From: Fuscovulum ytuae
GTDB taxonomy: Bacteria > Pseudomonadota > Alphaproteobacteria > Rhodobacterales > Rhodobacteraceae
DNA length: 64,000 nucleotides
Direction: 5' to 3'
Assembly: GCF_029953595.1 (NCBI RefSeq)
Contig: NZ_CP124535.1
Location: forward strand, 3,765,001 to 3,829,000
The stretch's first letter is position 1, and each line of letters begins with the position of its first letter. The notes beneath the pieces were generated by a model. It made no database searches. It saw only the letters and a list, made by a program, of their open reading frames with translations, and was not told where the DNA came from. Shown here in pieces: positions 36,084 to 44,739 of this stretch. The position numbers and the translations under genes are program-made.

Positions 36084-36746
36084 ATGCGGGCATTGGTCAT
36101 CGGGGCATCGGGGGGGATCGGCGGGGCGGTCTGCGGGGCCTTGCGGGGGCGCGGGGCCGAGGTGCTGGGGCTGTCGCGATCCGGCGATGGGCTGGATGTG
36201 ACGGATGAGGTGTCGCTTGTCCGGGTGCTGGGGGATTTGGAGGGGGCGTTCGATCTGGTCTTTGTGGCGACGGGGGGGCTGGAGATTGCGGGGGCGCGGC
36301 CGGAAAAGAGCGTGAAGGCGCTGGACGGTGCCGCGATGGCGGCGCAATTCGCGTTGAACACCATCGGGCCTGCGCTGGTTTTGAAACATGTCTGGCGCAT
36401 GATCCCGCGGGATCGGGCGGCGCGGGTGGCGGTGCTGTCGGCGCGGGTGGGATCGATCGGCGACAATCGGCTGGGCGGCTGGCATGGCTATCGGGCGGCG
36501 AAGGCGGCGCTTAATCAGATCGTGCGGACCTGCGCGGTGGAATTGGCGCGGACGCATCCGCATGCCGCTCTGGTCGCGTTGCATCCCGGCACGGTGGCGA
36601 CGCCCCTGACGGCGGCCTATGCGGGCGGGCATCCGACCGTGACGCCGGATGTCGCGGCGGGGAACCTGCTTCGCGTGCTGGACGGGGTCGGGCCGGCGCA
36701 ATCGGGGCAGTTTTTTGACTGGAAGGGGGAGGTCGTGCCGTGGTGA
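36084..36746 (+). CDS. SDR family NAD(P)-dependent oxidoreductase
   Basis: The start at 36084 follows GCGAGGGC and gives 220 residues. The Rossmann glycine motif is ALVIGASGGIGGAV, and the catalytic Y-x3-K is WHGYRAAKAALNQ, with a preceding Ser in VAVLSARVGSIGD. The short, CsgA-like form lacks an extended C-terminal part. The substrate is unknown. It lies 85 bases before the photolyase gene on the same strand, with one dispersed core element between, so cotranscription is uncertain. Confidence 0.88.
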   Translation: MRALVIGASGGIGGAVCGALRGRGAEVLGLSRSGDGLDVTDEVSLVRVLGDLEGAFDLVFVATGGLEIAGARPEKSVKALDGAAMAAQFALNTIGPALVLKHVWRMIPRDRAARVAVLSARVGSIGDNRLGGWHGYRAAKAALNQIVRTCAVELARTHPHAALVALHPGTVATPLTAAYAGGHPTVTPDVAAGNLLRVLDGVGPAQSGQFFDWKGEVVPW

Positions 36747-36765
36747 CCCTTTCTCTGACCGGTGG

Positions 36766-36787
36766 CTTCATCTTGGCCCAAATACTC
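36766..36787 (-). repeat. Dispersed core element, copy C (inverted)
   Basis: CTTCATCTTGGCCCAAATAC followed by TC is the reverse complement of the GAGTATTT...GATGAAG core. GGTGG before it and CCACC after it could close a weak stem. It sits between the SDR and photolyase genes. Confidence 0.75.
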
Positions 36788-36831
36788 AAATACCACCTGT
36801 CGGCGGGATGCGCCGCAGGATGGAGGGGCGC

Positions 36832-38361
36832 ATGAGCGCGCCGCGTCTGATCCTTGTGCTGGGCGATCAGCTGGCGCCGGATATGGCGGCCTTGCGGGCG
36901 GGCCGTCCCGGCGATGTGGTGGTGATGGCCGAGGTGATGGCGGAGGGCAGCTATGTGCCGCATCACCCGCAGAAGATCGCGCTGATCCTGTCGGCGATGC
37001 GGCATTTCGCGGAAGCTTTGCGCGAGGGCGGATGGCGGGTGGCCTATTCGCGGCTGGACGATGCCGAGAACACGCAAAGCATCGTGGGCGAGTTGATCCG
37101 CCGCGCGGCGGAGTTCGGCGCGGGCGAGGTGATGGCCACGGCGCCGGGGGATTGGCGGCTGCGGCAGCTTTTGGCGGAGTGCCCGGTGCCGGTGACGGTT
37201 CTGCCGGATGATAGGTTCCTGTGTTCGGAGGCCGAATTCGCGGCTTGGGCCGAGGGGCGCAAGCAATTGCGGATGGAGTTCTTCTATCGTGAGATGCGGC
37301 GCAAGACCGGGCTGATGATGGAGGGGGAGAAACCCGCAGGCGGGCAGTGGAATTTCGACCATGACAACCGCAAGCCTGCGAAGGCGGATCTGTTCCGCCC
37401 GCGCCCGCCGCGTTTTGCCCCCGATGCGGTGACGGAGGAGGTTCTGGCGCTGGTGGCATCGCGGTTCGCGTCGCATTTCGGGGCGCTGCGCCCCTTTGGC
37501 TGGGGCGTGACGCGGGATGATGCTTTGGCCGCGCTGGACCATTTCCTGCGCCATGCGCTGCCCAGATTTGGGGATGAGCAGGATGCGATGCTGGCGGGGG
37601 ACCCCACGCTGAGCCATGCGCTGATTTCGCCTTACCTCAACCTAGGGCTTTTGTCGCCGATGGAGGTCTGTCTGCGGGTTGAGGCGGAATGGCAGGCGGG
37701 GCGCGTGCCGATCAATGCGGCGGAGGGGTTCATCCGCCAGATTATCGGCTGGCGCGAATTCGTGCGCGGCATCTGGGCGCTGGAGGGGCCGGATTATGCG
37801 GCGCGGAACGCGCTTGGCCACAAGCGCGCCTTGCCTGCGGTCTATTGGGGGGGCGAGACGCGGATGGCCTGCATGGGCCATGCGGTGGGGCAGACGCGGG
37901 ACATGGGCTATGCCCATCACATCCAGCGGTTGATGGTGACGGGGAATTTCGCGCTGCTGGCCGGGGTGGACCCTTGGGCGGTGCATGAATGGTATCTGTC
38001 GGTCTATGTCGACGCTTTCGAATGGGTCGAGGCGCCCAATACGGTGGGCATGAGCCAATTCGCCGATGGTGGGGTGGTGGGGTCGAAGCCCTATGTCAGC
38101 TCGGGGGCCTATATCGACCGGATGTCGGATTATTGCGGCGGCTGCCATTACCGGGTGAAGGAGAAGACGGGGGAGCGGGCCTGTCCGTTCAACCTGCTTT
38201 ACTGGCATTTCCTGCTGCGGCACCGGGAGCGGTTTGCGGGCAATCCGCGCATGGCGCAGATGTATCGGACATGGGACCGGATGGAGGAGGGCCATCGTCG
38301 CGCCGTGCTGGCGGGCGCGGAGGCCTTTCTGGCGCGGATGGAGGCGGGGGAGCCGGTCTGA
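36832..38361 (+). CDS. Fe-S cluster (6-4) photolyase/cryptochrome (FeS-BCP class)
   Basis: The 509-residue product starts MSAPRLILVLGDQLAPD, typical of the prokaryotic (6-4) photolyases related to Agrobacterium PhrB and Rhodobacter CryB. Four cysteines positioned as in PhrB (Cys347, Cys435, Cys438, Cys451; RMACMGHA and DYCGGCHYRVKEKTGERACPF) should hold a [4Fe-4S] cluster. The FAD domain has INAAEGFIRQIIGWREFVRG and VEAPNTVGMSQFADGG. It either repairs (6-4) photoproducts with blue light or signals; CryB of Rhodobacter is known to influence photosynthesis-gene expression. An intrinsic terminator follows. Confidence 0.94.
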   Translation: MSAPRLILVLGDQLAPDMAALRAGRPGDVVVMAEVMAEGSYVPHHPQKIALILSAMRHFAEALREGGWRVAYSRLDDAENTQSIVGELIRRAAEFGAGEVMATAPGDWRLRQLLAECPVPVTVLPDDRFLCSEAEFAAWAEGRKQLRMEFFYREMRRKTGLMMEGEKPAGGQWNFDHDNRKPAKADLFRPRPPRFAPDAVTEEVLALVASRFASHFGALRPFGWGVTRDDALAALDHFLRHALPRFGDEQDAMLAGDPTLSHALISPYLNLGLLSPMEVCLRVEAEWQAGRVPINAAEGFIRQIIGWREFVRGIWALEGPDYAARNALGHKRALPAVYWGGETRMACMGHAVGQTRDMGYAHHIQRLMVTGNFALLAGVDPWAVHEWYLSVYVDAFEWVEAPNTVGMSQFADGGVVGSKPYVSSGAYIDRMSDYCGGCHYRVKEKTGERACPFNLLYWHFLLRHRERFAGNPRMAQMYRTWDRMEEGHRRAVLAGAEAFLARMEAGEPV

Positions 38362-38382
38362 GGCGTTCCGCTGGGGGCTGGT

Positions 38383-38456
38383 GTTGCAGGGGGCAGTCTG
38401 CCCCCTTTTGGCCTGCGGCCACTTCACCGCCGAGGATCTTTTTCGCCAGAAAACAA
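38383..38456 (+). repeat. Hairpin-plus-core dispersed element, copy F (divergent core)
   Basis: It starts GTTGCAGGGGGCA like copy A at 13286. It then has a GGCCTGCGGCC hairpin and a diverged core GAGGATCTTTTTCGCC...AACAAGG at 38432. The offset from GTTGC to the core is 49 bases here and 51 in copy A, supporting common descent. It follows the photolyase gene. Confidence 0.6.
38389..38409 (+). terminator. Intrinsic terminator of the photolyase gene
   Basis: GGGGGCA and TGCCCCC form a 7-bp stem with loop GTC, followed by TTTT. It lies 28 bases after the stop. Confidence 0.85.
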
Positions 38457-38501
38457 GGGGGTGGGGCGCGTTACCCTTAATGCGGGGTTGCGGAACGGGT
38501 T

Positions 38502-40046
38502 TCAGGGGGTTGCGGGGGCCGTGCCTTCGGTGGGCGGCGCGGGCTCCGTTGGGGGGGTGGCTGGGGAAGCGGGTTGCGCTGTGCCTTCTGACGGGCTGGC
38601 CGTGTCTGCGGGGGCGGGTGCCTCGGTTGCGGGGGGCGTTTCGGGCGGGGCGACGAGGATGCCGTTAAGCCAGTTGCCTTCGGCGACCTGACCGGAGGCA
38701 TAGGTAAGTTTGCCCGCGCCTTGCCGTTTGCCTTTTTCGAACAGGCCTTCATAGACATCGCCGCCGGGATAGGTGGCGCGGCCTTGGCCGTGAATCTCGC
38801 CCATCTGCCATTGGCCTTCGTAAACAAAGCCATCGGGCATGGTGAGTTTGCCCATGCCGTGACGCTGGCCCATGCGGAACTCGCCTTCATAGACCGTGCC
38901 ATCGGGATAGGTGGCGGTGCCTTTGCCTTCGCGCTGACCTGCCTTCCACTGGCCGGTGTAGACATAGCCATCGGGCAGGGTCATGGTTCCGGTGCCGTCC
39001 GGTTGGGCATTGGCGAAGCGGCCTTCATAGACCGCGCCGCCGGGATAGGTGGCCTTGCCTTGGCCGGTGATCGCGCCTGCGGCCCATGTGCCGTCATAGG
39101 TGGCGCCATCGGGATAGGTGATGCGGCCACGGCCTTCGGGGCGGTCGTCGCGCAAGGCCCCTTCATAGACCGACCCGTCAGGATAGGTGAGCTTGCCCTG
39201 ACCGTTCAGCGCGCCTTCGGACCAGATGCCGTCAAGGATATAGCCGTCCTTGCTGCGGAAGGTGCCGCGACCGCTGCGTTGATCGGCAGCGAAAGCGCCT
39301 TGATAGACATCGCCCGAGGCGAAGGTGAGGGTGCCGGAGCCATCCTTCAGCCCGTCGCGGAAGCCACCCTCGTAGATATCGCCATTGGCATAGGTGAGCT
39401 TGCCTTGGCCGTTGATCTGACCTTCGGCCCAATTGCCTTGATAGGTCATCCCATCCGGCAGGGTGAGGATGCCGGTCCCCTGGCGCTGGCCCGCCTTGAG
39501 GTTGCCTTCGTAGATCGCGCCGTCGGGATAGATGATCTTGCCCGTGCCCTCTTTCTGACCCGCGACCCATGTGCCCTCATAGCGATAGCCGCCCGGACCT
39601 TCGAGGATACCTTGCCCTTCATGCCGGCCTGCGGTGAATTGGCCGGTATAGGTGGTGCCATCGGCATAGGTCGCGGTGCCGCTGCCGGTGATGGCCCCTG
39701 CGAGCCAATCGCCTTCATAGGTGCCGCCGTCGGGATAGGTGATGCGGCCCTTGCCTTCGGGTTGGCCATTGAGGAAGGCCCCTTCATAGACCGCCCCATT
39801 GGGATAGGTGGCGCGGCCCGTGCCAGTGATCTGCCCGTCGACCCATTCGCCCGAATATTCATAGCCATTGGGCAGGCGATAGGTGCCCATGCCGTGCTGA
39901 AGCCCGTCGCGGAAGGTGCCTTCATAGACGGAGCCGTCATCATATTGCTTGGTGATGACCTCGCCTTCGTCTTGCGCGGCGGCGGGGAGGGCCCCTGCCA
40001 ATGCTGCCGACATGACCACGGCCACCATCACCTGTCCGATCCGCAT
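38502..40046 (-). CDS. Exported MORN-repeat protein (18 full repeats)
   Basis: The start at 40046 gives 514 residues with a signal peptide (MRIGQVMVAVVMSAALAGAL, then PAAAQ). Eighteen complete 23-residue MORN repeats (PDGxxYEGxWxxGxxxGxGxxTY) and a partial nineteenth follow without interruption. A ~50-residue Pro/Thr/Ala/Glu tail ends the protein. Repeats alternate between YEGxF and YxGxW, a 46-residue period with one phase slip at repeats 9-10. MORN repeats bind lipids or proteins or act as scaffolds. An envelope role is inferred from the signal peptide. Confidence 0.9.
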   Translation of the reverse strand: MRIGQVMVAVVMSAALAGALPAAAQDEGEVITKQYDDGSVYEGTFRDGLQHGMGTYRLPNGYEYSGEWVDGQITGTGRATYPNGAVYEGAFLNGQPEGKGRITYPDGGTYEGDWLAGAITGSGTATYADGTTYTGQFTAGRHEGQGILEGPGGYRYEGTWVAGQKEGTGKIIYPDGAIYEGNLKAGQRQGTGILTLPDGMTYQGNWAEGQINGQGKLTYANGDIYEGGFRDGLKDGSGTLTFASGDVYQGAFAADQRSGRGTFRSKDGYILDGIWSEGALNGQGKLTYPDGSVYEGALRDDRPEGRGRITYPDGATYDGTWAAGAITGQGKATYPGGAVYEGRFANAQPDGTGTMTLPDGYVYTGQWKAGQREGKGTATYPDGTVYEGEFRMGQRHGMGKLTMPDGFVYEGQWQMGEIHGQGRATYPGGDVYEGLFEKGKRQGAGKLTYASGQVAEGNWLNGILVAPPETPPATEAPAPADTASPSEGTAQPASPATPPTEPAPPTEGTAPATP

Positions 40047-40174
40047 CGCCTGCACCCGCCCGTTCCTGCGCCGCCTTTTGCCAAGGCCCCGGCAAAGCCT
40101 AGCCGTCGGTCCGGTTTGCCGCAAGTCGGGCACCTTTCCCTCGGCAAGGGTTCTGCTAGAACGAGGGGGAGAAC

Positions 40175-41857
40175 ATGAGGGAACCGTCGCGCATGGCCGA
40201 TACCTTTCGCCTTACGCTGGCGCAATTGAACCCCACGGTTGGGGCGATTGCCGCCAATGCCGCCAAGGCGCGGGCCGTCTGGGATCAGGCGAAGGCGGCA
40301 GGGGCCGATATGGCCGCGCTGACCGAGATGTTCATCACCGGATATCAGACGCAGGACCTGATCCTGAAGCCTGCCTTTGTGGCCGATGCGATGGCGGCGG
40401 TGGAGGCCTTGGCGCGGGACTGCGCGGATGGCCCGGCGCTGGGCATCGGGGGGCCCTTGCTGCGCGAGGGGCGGCTTTACAACGGCTATTATGTCTTGCA
40501 GGGCGGCCGGGTGGCAGCGACGGTTCTGAAGCATCATCTGCCCAATGACGGGGTGTTCGACGAAAAGCGCCTTTTCACGCCGGCCGATGTGCATGGGCCT
40601 TATGTGGTGAACGGGGTCCGCATTGGCACGCCCATTTGCGAGGACAGCTGGCATCCCGACGTGGCCGAGACGCTGGCCGAAACAGGGGCCGAGATTCTGC
40701 TGGTGCCCAACGGATCACCCTATCACCGGGGAAAGCCTAATCTGCGGCTGAACCTGATGGTGGCGCGGGTGGTGGAGACGGGGCTGCCGCTGGTCTATCT
40801 GAACATGACCGGCGGGCAGGATGACCAGGTCTTTGACGGCTGTTCGATGGTGCTGAACCCCGGCGGGCATCTGGCGGTGCAGATGCCGCAGTTCGAGGAT
40901 TGCGTGACCCATGTCGATTTCACGCGCGGGCCAGAGGGTTGGGTGGCAGCCAAGGGGATGCTTGCCCCCGTGCCGCCGGTGGCGGAGGCGGATTATCACG
41001 CGATGACCGTGGGTCTGCGCGATTATCTGGGGAAGTCGGGGTTTTCCAAGGTGGTGCTGGGTCTGTCGGGCGGGATCGATTCCGCGCTGGTGGCGACGAT
41101 TGCCGCCGATGCGCTTGGTCCTGAAAATGTGCATTGCGTGATGCTGCCGTCACGCTTCACCTCGGCCCATTCCCTTGAGGATGCGGCGGATTGCGCGGGG
41201 CGGCTGGGCTGCCGTTTGGACACGATCCCGATTTCGGGGCCGCAAGAGGCGGTGGGTGAGGCGCTGGGGCCGCTCTTTGCCGGGACGGAACCGGGGATCA
41301 CCGAGGAGAACATCCAGTCGCGGCTGCGCGGTCTTTTGTTAATGGCGCTGTCGAACAAGTTCGGGGCGATGCTTCTGACCACGGGGAACAAATCCGAAGT
41401 GGCGGTGGGCTATTGCACGATCTATGGCGATATGAATGGCGGCTATAACCCGATCAAGGACCTGTGGAAGACGCGGGTTTTCGACACCTGCCGCTGGCGG
41501 AACGAAACGCATCGCCCTTGGATGAAGGGTCCCACAGGCGAGGTCATCCCGCCCCGGATCATCGACAAGCCGCCCAGCGCCGAATTGCGCGACAATCAGA
41601 AGGACGAGGATTCGCTGCCGCCTTACCCGGTGCTGGACGCGATCCTTGAAGGCTTGGTGGAGAAAGAGCTTTCGGTGGCCGAAATCGTGGCGCAGGGGCA
41701 TGACCTTGCCACGGTGAAACGGGTGGAGGGGTTGCTTTACACCAGCGAATGGAAGCGCTTCCAATCCGCCCCCGGTGTGCGGCTGACGCAAAAGGCCTTT
41801 TGGCTGGATCGCCGCTATCCGATGGTGATGCGCTGGCGGGATCAAAGCGGGGCCTGA
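40175..41857 (+). CDS. nadE: Glutamine-dependent NAD+ synthetase
   Basis: The 560-residue enzyme makes NAD from nicotinic acid adenine dinucleotide with ATP and glutamine. The N-terminal nitrilase domain has catalytic Glu (LTEMFITGY), Lys (LKHHLPND) and Cys (PICEDSWHP). The C-terminal synthetase domain has the PP-loop LGLSGGIDSALVATIAAD and TGNKSEVAVGYCTIYGD. The start at 40175 has the stronger SD (GAGGGGGAG). An in-frame ATG at 40193 (MADTFRLTL) is closer to the family start. It is divergent from the MORN gene. Confidence 0.95.
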   Translation: MREPSRMADTFRLTLAQLNPTVGAIAANAAKARAVWDQAKAAGADMAALTEMFITGYQTQDLILKPAFVADAMAAVEALARDCADGPALGIGGPLLREGRLYNGYYVLQGGRVAATVLKHHLPNDGVFDEKRLFTPADVHGPYVVNGVRIGTPICEDSWHPDVAETLAETGAEILLVPNGSPYHRGKPNLRLNLMVARVVETGLPLVYLNMTGGQDDQVFDGCSMVLNPGGHLAVQMPQFEDCVTHVDFTRGPEGWVAAKGMLAPVPPVAEADYHAMTVGLRDYLGKSGFSKVVLGLSGGIDSALVATIAADALGPENVHCVMLPSRFTSAHSLEDAADCAGRLGCRLDTIPISGPQEAVGEALGPLFAGTEPGITEENIQSRLRGLLLMALSNKFGAMLLTTGNKSEVAVGYCTIYGDMNGGYNPIKDLWKTRVFDTCRWRNETHRPWMKGPTGEVIPPRIIDKPPSAELRDNQKDEDSLPPYPVLDAILEGLVEKELSVAEIVAQGHDLATVKRVEGLLYTSEWKRFQSAPGVRLTQKAFWLDRRYPMVMRWRDQSGA

Positions 41858-41936
41858 GGACCACGGGGGCGCTGCCTCCACGCGGCCTGTGGCGGCGTCA
41901 CCCAGAGCATCTTTCTTTCAAGAAGAAGAGGATTGG

Positions 41937-41981
41937 CTTCATCTTGGCCCAAATACTCTGGGGTCCGGGGCAAAGCCCCGG
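41937..41981 (-). repeat. Hairpin-plus-core dispersed element, copy D (inverted)
   Basis: On the minus strand a CCGGGGC-TTT-GCCCCGG hairpin (41965-41981) precedes ACCCCAGAGTATTTGGGCC and the rest of the core, which ends at 41937. It lies in the gap between nadE and the convergent hexose kinase gene. Confidence 0.78.
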
Positions 41982-42018
41982 GGGGTGGGTCGGGCGTGCG
42001 GCATGGCCCTTCGGAGGA

Positions 42019-42984
42019 TCAGACGGCGCTGACCGCCGCTTCGGGCAGAAGGCGGGCCACATCTTCGGCGCGGCACAATTCGGTGGCGTCGGACATGACG
42101 GCGGCGGCGGCGGCGGCGACGCCTTGGGCCAGCGCCTCGGCCTCGGATTGCCCGCGGGCGAGGGCGAGCGTGTAGCCGCCCACGAAACTGTCGCCTGCGC
42201 CGACCTTGGAGCGGACCTGCACCTTGGGGGCCTTGGCGAAGATGCGCTGCTTTGCATCGGCAAGGACGGAACCATCGGCGCCACGGGCGACGATCACCTT
42301 CTTTGCCACGCCGCGCGCCACGAGGGATTGGGCAAAATCGGCGGTGTCGGCGCGGGTTTCAAGGGGGCGGCGGGCCAGCGCCTCGGCCTCTTCGCCATCC
42401 ATGCGGAGAACCTCAAGATCGGGGATCGGATGATCGACGGCCTGTGTCAGCGCAGCCCCGGAGGTGTCCAGCACGACGCGCATCCCCGCCATGGCGGCGG
42501 CAAGGCGGGCGGGGAAATCCATCGGCACGCCTGGGGGTTGGCTGCCGGAGATCACGGCAAAACCACCGGGTTTTCCAGCCGCGCGCAACAGCATGAAGAC
42601 GCGGTCCTGATCTTCCTGATGCCAGACGGGGCCGGGCAACATGAAGCGATATTGGCGGCCAGTCGAGGCTTCATTCACGGTAAGGCTTTGCCGGGTTTCG
42701 CCGGGGCCGGTGATGCCGAGAAACATGACACCTTCGCGGCGGATCAGTTCGGCCAGACGGTCACCCGTCAATCCTCCGAGGGCAACAAGGGCGAGGGATT
42801 CGCCGCCTAGGGCGTGGACAGCGCGCGAAACATTGAGGCCGCCACCGCCGGGGTCAAGCTGGGGTTCAGAGCAGCGGAGTTTCTCATCCGGCACCATGAC
42901 GGGCACGGCAGACGCCATGTCGAGCGCGGGGTTGAGGGTGAGGGTCAGGATTGGGGCCTGAGGGGAGGGAGGCGTGTCAGGCAT
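42019..42984 (-). CDS. 1-phosphofructokinase/PfkB-family hexose kinase
   Basis: The 321-residue protein has the LTLNPALDMA start of the 1-phosphofructokinase/PfkB/LacC subgroup, the LDPGGGGLNVSRAVHALGG sugar site, and the SKVGAGDSFVGGYTLAL catalytic Asp motif. It may phosphorylate fructose-6-phosphate (PfkB), fructose-1-phosphate (FruK) or tagatose-6-phosphate; no fru PTS gene is adjacent, which favours a PfkB-like role. It is the only gene in its transcription unit as far as can be seen. Confidence 0.85.
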   Translation of the reverse strand: MPDTPPSPQAPILTLTLNPALDMASAVPVMVPDEKLRCSEPQLDPGGGGLNVSRAVHALGGESLALVALGGLTGDRLAELIRREGVMFLGITGPGETRQSLTVNEASTGRQYRFMLPGPVWHQEDQDRVFMLLRAAGKPGGFAVISGSQPPGVPMDFPARLAAAMAGMRVVLDTSGAALTQAVDHPIPDLEVLRMDGEEAEALARRPLETRADTADFAQSLVARGVAKKVIVARGADGSVLADAKQRIFAKAPKVQVRSKVGAGDSFVGGYTLALARGQSEAEALAQGVAAAAAAVMSDATELCRAEDVARLLPEAAVSAV

Positions 42985-43030
42985 GATGCGGCTCTTCGTC
43001 TGGCGATGGGCGGCATGATAGCGCTAACGG

Positions 43031-43065
43031 GGCACGGGGGGCAAGCGGTGCCCCCCGTGCCTTTT
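43031..43065. terminator. Strong 13-bp hairpin upstream of the hexose kinase gene
   Basis: GGCACGGGGGGCA and TGCCCCCCGTGCC pair perfectly around AGCGG and are followed on the plus strand by TTTT. The flanking genes both run on the minus strand, where no T tract follows, so it may separate the MBL hydrolase from the kinase transcript or act as a 5' structure. Confidence 0.6.
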
Positions 43066-43072
43066 GGGGCAA

Positions 43073-43144
43073 GCGGAATTTGACGCAAATTCCGCGTCGA
43101 AATCTGCGCGCAGATTTCGGGGCGATTTCTGTGTCAGAAATCGC
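43073..43144. repeat. Composite palindromic element, copy 3
   Basis: Three palindromes: 43073-43095 (stem GCGGAATTTG, loop ACG); 43098-43119 (perfect, arms CGAAATCTGCG/CGCAGATTTCG); and 43122-43144 (stem GCGATTTCTG, loop TGT, identical to 7981-8003). It ends six bases before the MBL-hydrolase stop on the minus strand. Confidence 0.82.
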
Positions 43145-43149
43145 GGAGC

Positions 43150-44085
43150 TTAAAGCATCAGCTGATAGCTGGCCGGAACGTAGCGGAAGCCATCGCCGTT
43201 TGCCTCGACAAAGCCGATCGCGGGGAAGGGCATGTGGTAGCCCGCGAAGGGGATGCGGTCGGCGGCCAGCATGCCAAGAATCTGGCGACGGGTCGCTGCG
43301 GCCTGTGCCTTGTCCTGATCGAAGCGCACCTCCCAATCCGGGTAGGCAAGCGACCAGACATAGTGGTTGGTCGTATCGGCAAGGATCGCCATGCGTGAGC
43401 CGTTCGATTCCAGCATATAGGTGAAATGGCCCGGCGTATGTCCGGGTGCCGCCATGGCGGTGATGCCCGAGACGACTGCGCCGCCATCGTCGAGGAAGGT
43501 GAACTTGTCGTTCAGGGGTTTCACCTTGGCATCGAAATTCTCATTCGCGGCGGCGGACCAGTTGTTATGTTCGGTGGCCCCCGTCACATAACGGGCATTG
43601 GCATAGGTCGCCGCCCCATCTTCGCCTGACAGGCCGCCGATATGGTCGCCATGCATATGGGTGATCACAACGATGTCGATCTGATCGGGGGTGATCCCGG
43701 CGCTGGCCAGTGCGGCGGTGGTGCCTGCGGCGGAAAGGCCGGTGTCGAAGAGGACCAGTTCCGACCCTGTGTTCACCACGACGGGGGTGAAAAAGTTGAA
43801 GGTCTTGTCGGCGGGGATGAAATTCGCGGCCGAGACGGCGGCGAATTCCTCGGGTGCCACGTTCATGCCGAAGGTTTCCTGCGGCTTATCCCCGGCGCGG
43901 GTGCCGGCGAGGACGGTGGTCACCTCGAACCCGCCCAAGGTCACCCGGTGGAAGGGGGCGTGCATCGCGCCCTGTTGCGGCGCAGCGGCAAGGGCAGGGC
44001 GGGCGCTGAGCAGCGCAGGCGCGGCGAGGGGAAGGGCGGCACCGGCAAAAAGCGCTTTGCGGCGCGAGAGGGTCGGGGTCGTCAT
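43150..44085 (-). CDS. Tat-exported MBL-fold metallohydrolase
   Basis: The 311-residue protein has a twin-arginine signal (LSRRKALFAGAALPLAAPAL) and a metallo-beta-lactamase fold. VITHMHGDHIGG is the HxHxDH zinc motif; APGHTPGHFTY and ILADTTNHYVWS hold further ligands. Substrate classes in this fold range from lactones to thioesters; none is indicated by neighbours. The composite palindromic element directly follows its stop. It is convergent with nothing and lies 130 bases from the zincin gene. Confidence 0.88.
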   Translation of the reverse strand: MTTPTLSRRKALFAGAALPLAAPALLSARPALAAAPQQGAMHAPFHRVTLGGFEVTTVLAGTRAGDKPQETFGMNVAPEEFAAVSAANFIPADKTFNFFTPVVVNTGSELVLFDTGLSAAGTTAALASAGITPDQIDIVVITHMHGDHIGGLSGEDGAATYANARYVTGATEHNNWSAAANENFDAKVKPLNDKFTFLDDGGAVVSGITAMAAPGHTPGHFTYMLESNGSRMAILADTTNHYVWSLAYPDWEVRFDQDKAQAAATRRQILGMLAADRIPFAGYHMPFPAIGFVEANGDGFRYVPASYQLML

Positions 44086-44215
44086 GGCATCCTCCGGGGT
44101 TGTGACTATCCGGAAGGATAGGCCGATGGGCGGGTTGGGCCAGTCACGGCTTTGTCAGGGGTTGCGCAGCCCTGCACAGGGCATGTGCGGGTGATGGTGG
44201 GAGGGCGGCCCCAGC

Positions 44216-44653
44216 CTACTCCCACCATGGGTCGATGCGGGCGATATCGTCGTCGGACCAGCCGAAGTGATGGGCGAGTTCATGCACCACGACATGGGCG
44301 ATCAGATCGCCCAAGCCCACATCGCCGCGATCGATCCATTCTTCAAGGATCGGGCGGCGGAAGAGCCAGACGATATCGGGATGGGTGGGCTGTTCCATCA
44401 CCGATTTTTCGGTCAGCGGCGTGCCTTCATATAGGCCGGTGAGTTCATAGGGGTCTTCCATTCCCATCGCTTCGAGGACGTCATCGGGGGGGAAGTCGGT
44501 GATGCGCAGCGCCACGTGGGTGGCATGGTCGCGCCAAGGCTGAGGCAGGTTGACCACCGCCTCATGGGCAAGCTGTTCGAAAAGCGCGAGGTCGGGGGCG
44601 GGGAAGGCATCCCAGCCGGGGGCTTGCGGATCGGGATTGTCGGCTGTGGTCAT
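44216..44653 (-). CDS. Zincin-like metallopeptidase family protein
   Basis: The start at 44653 gives 145 residues. The HExxH zinc site is VVVHELAHHFGWSDDDI near the C-terminus, matching the small PF06262-like (zincin_1) family with its preceding LFRRPILEEW segment. Substrates are unknown; proteins of this family are common in alphaproteobacteria and actinobacteria. It is divergent from gltX with an 86-bp gap. Confidence 0.85.
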   Translation of the reverse strand: MTTADNPDPQAPGWDAFPAPDLALFEQLAHEAVVNLPQPWRDHATHVALRITDFPPDDVLEAMGMEDPYELTGLYEGTPLTEKSVMEQPTHPDIVWLFRRPILEEWIDRGDVGLGDLIAHVVVHELAHHFGWSDDDIARIDPWWE

Positions 44654-44739
44654 GGCGGCCCCTTGCTTTGCCCCCAGATATGGACAAAAGCGCCCGCCTA
44701 TGAAAGAGGAACGGGGGTCCAACGGAGCCCGTTTTTCCC

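Noticed and set aside
38461-38501. Terminator directly behind the MORN gene
   Set aside because: No stem with a following T tract could be found on the minus strand here.
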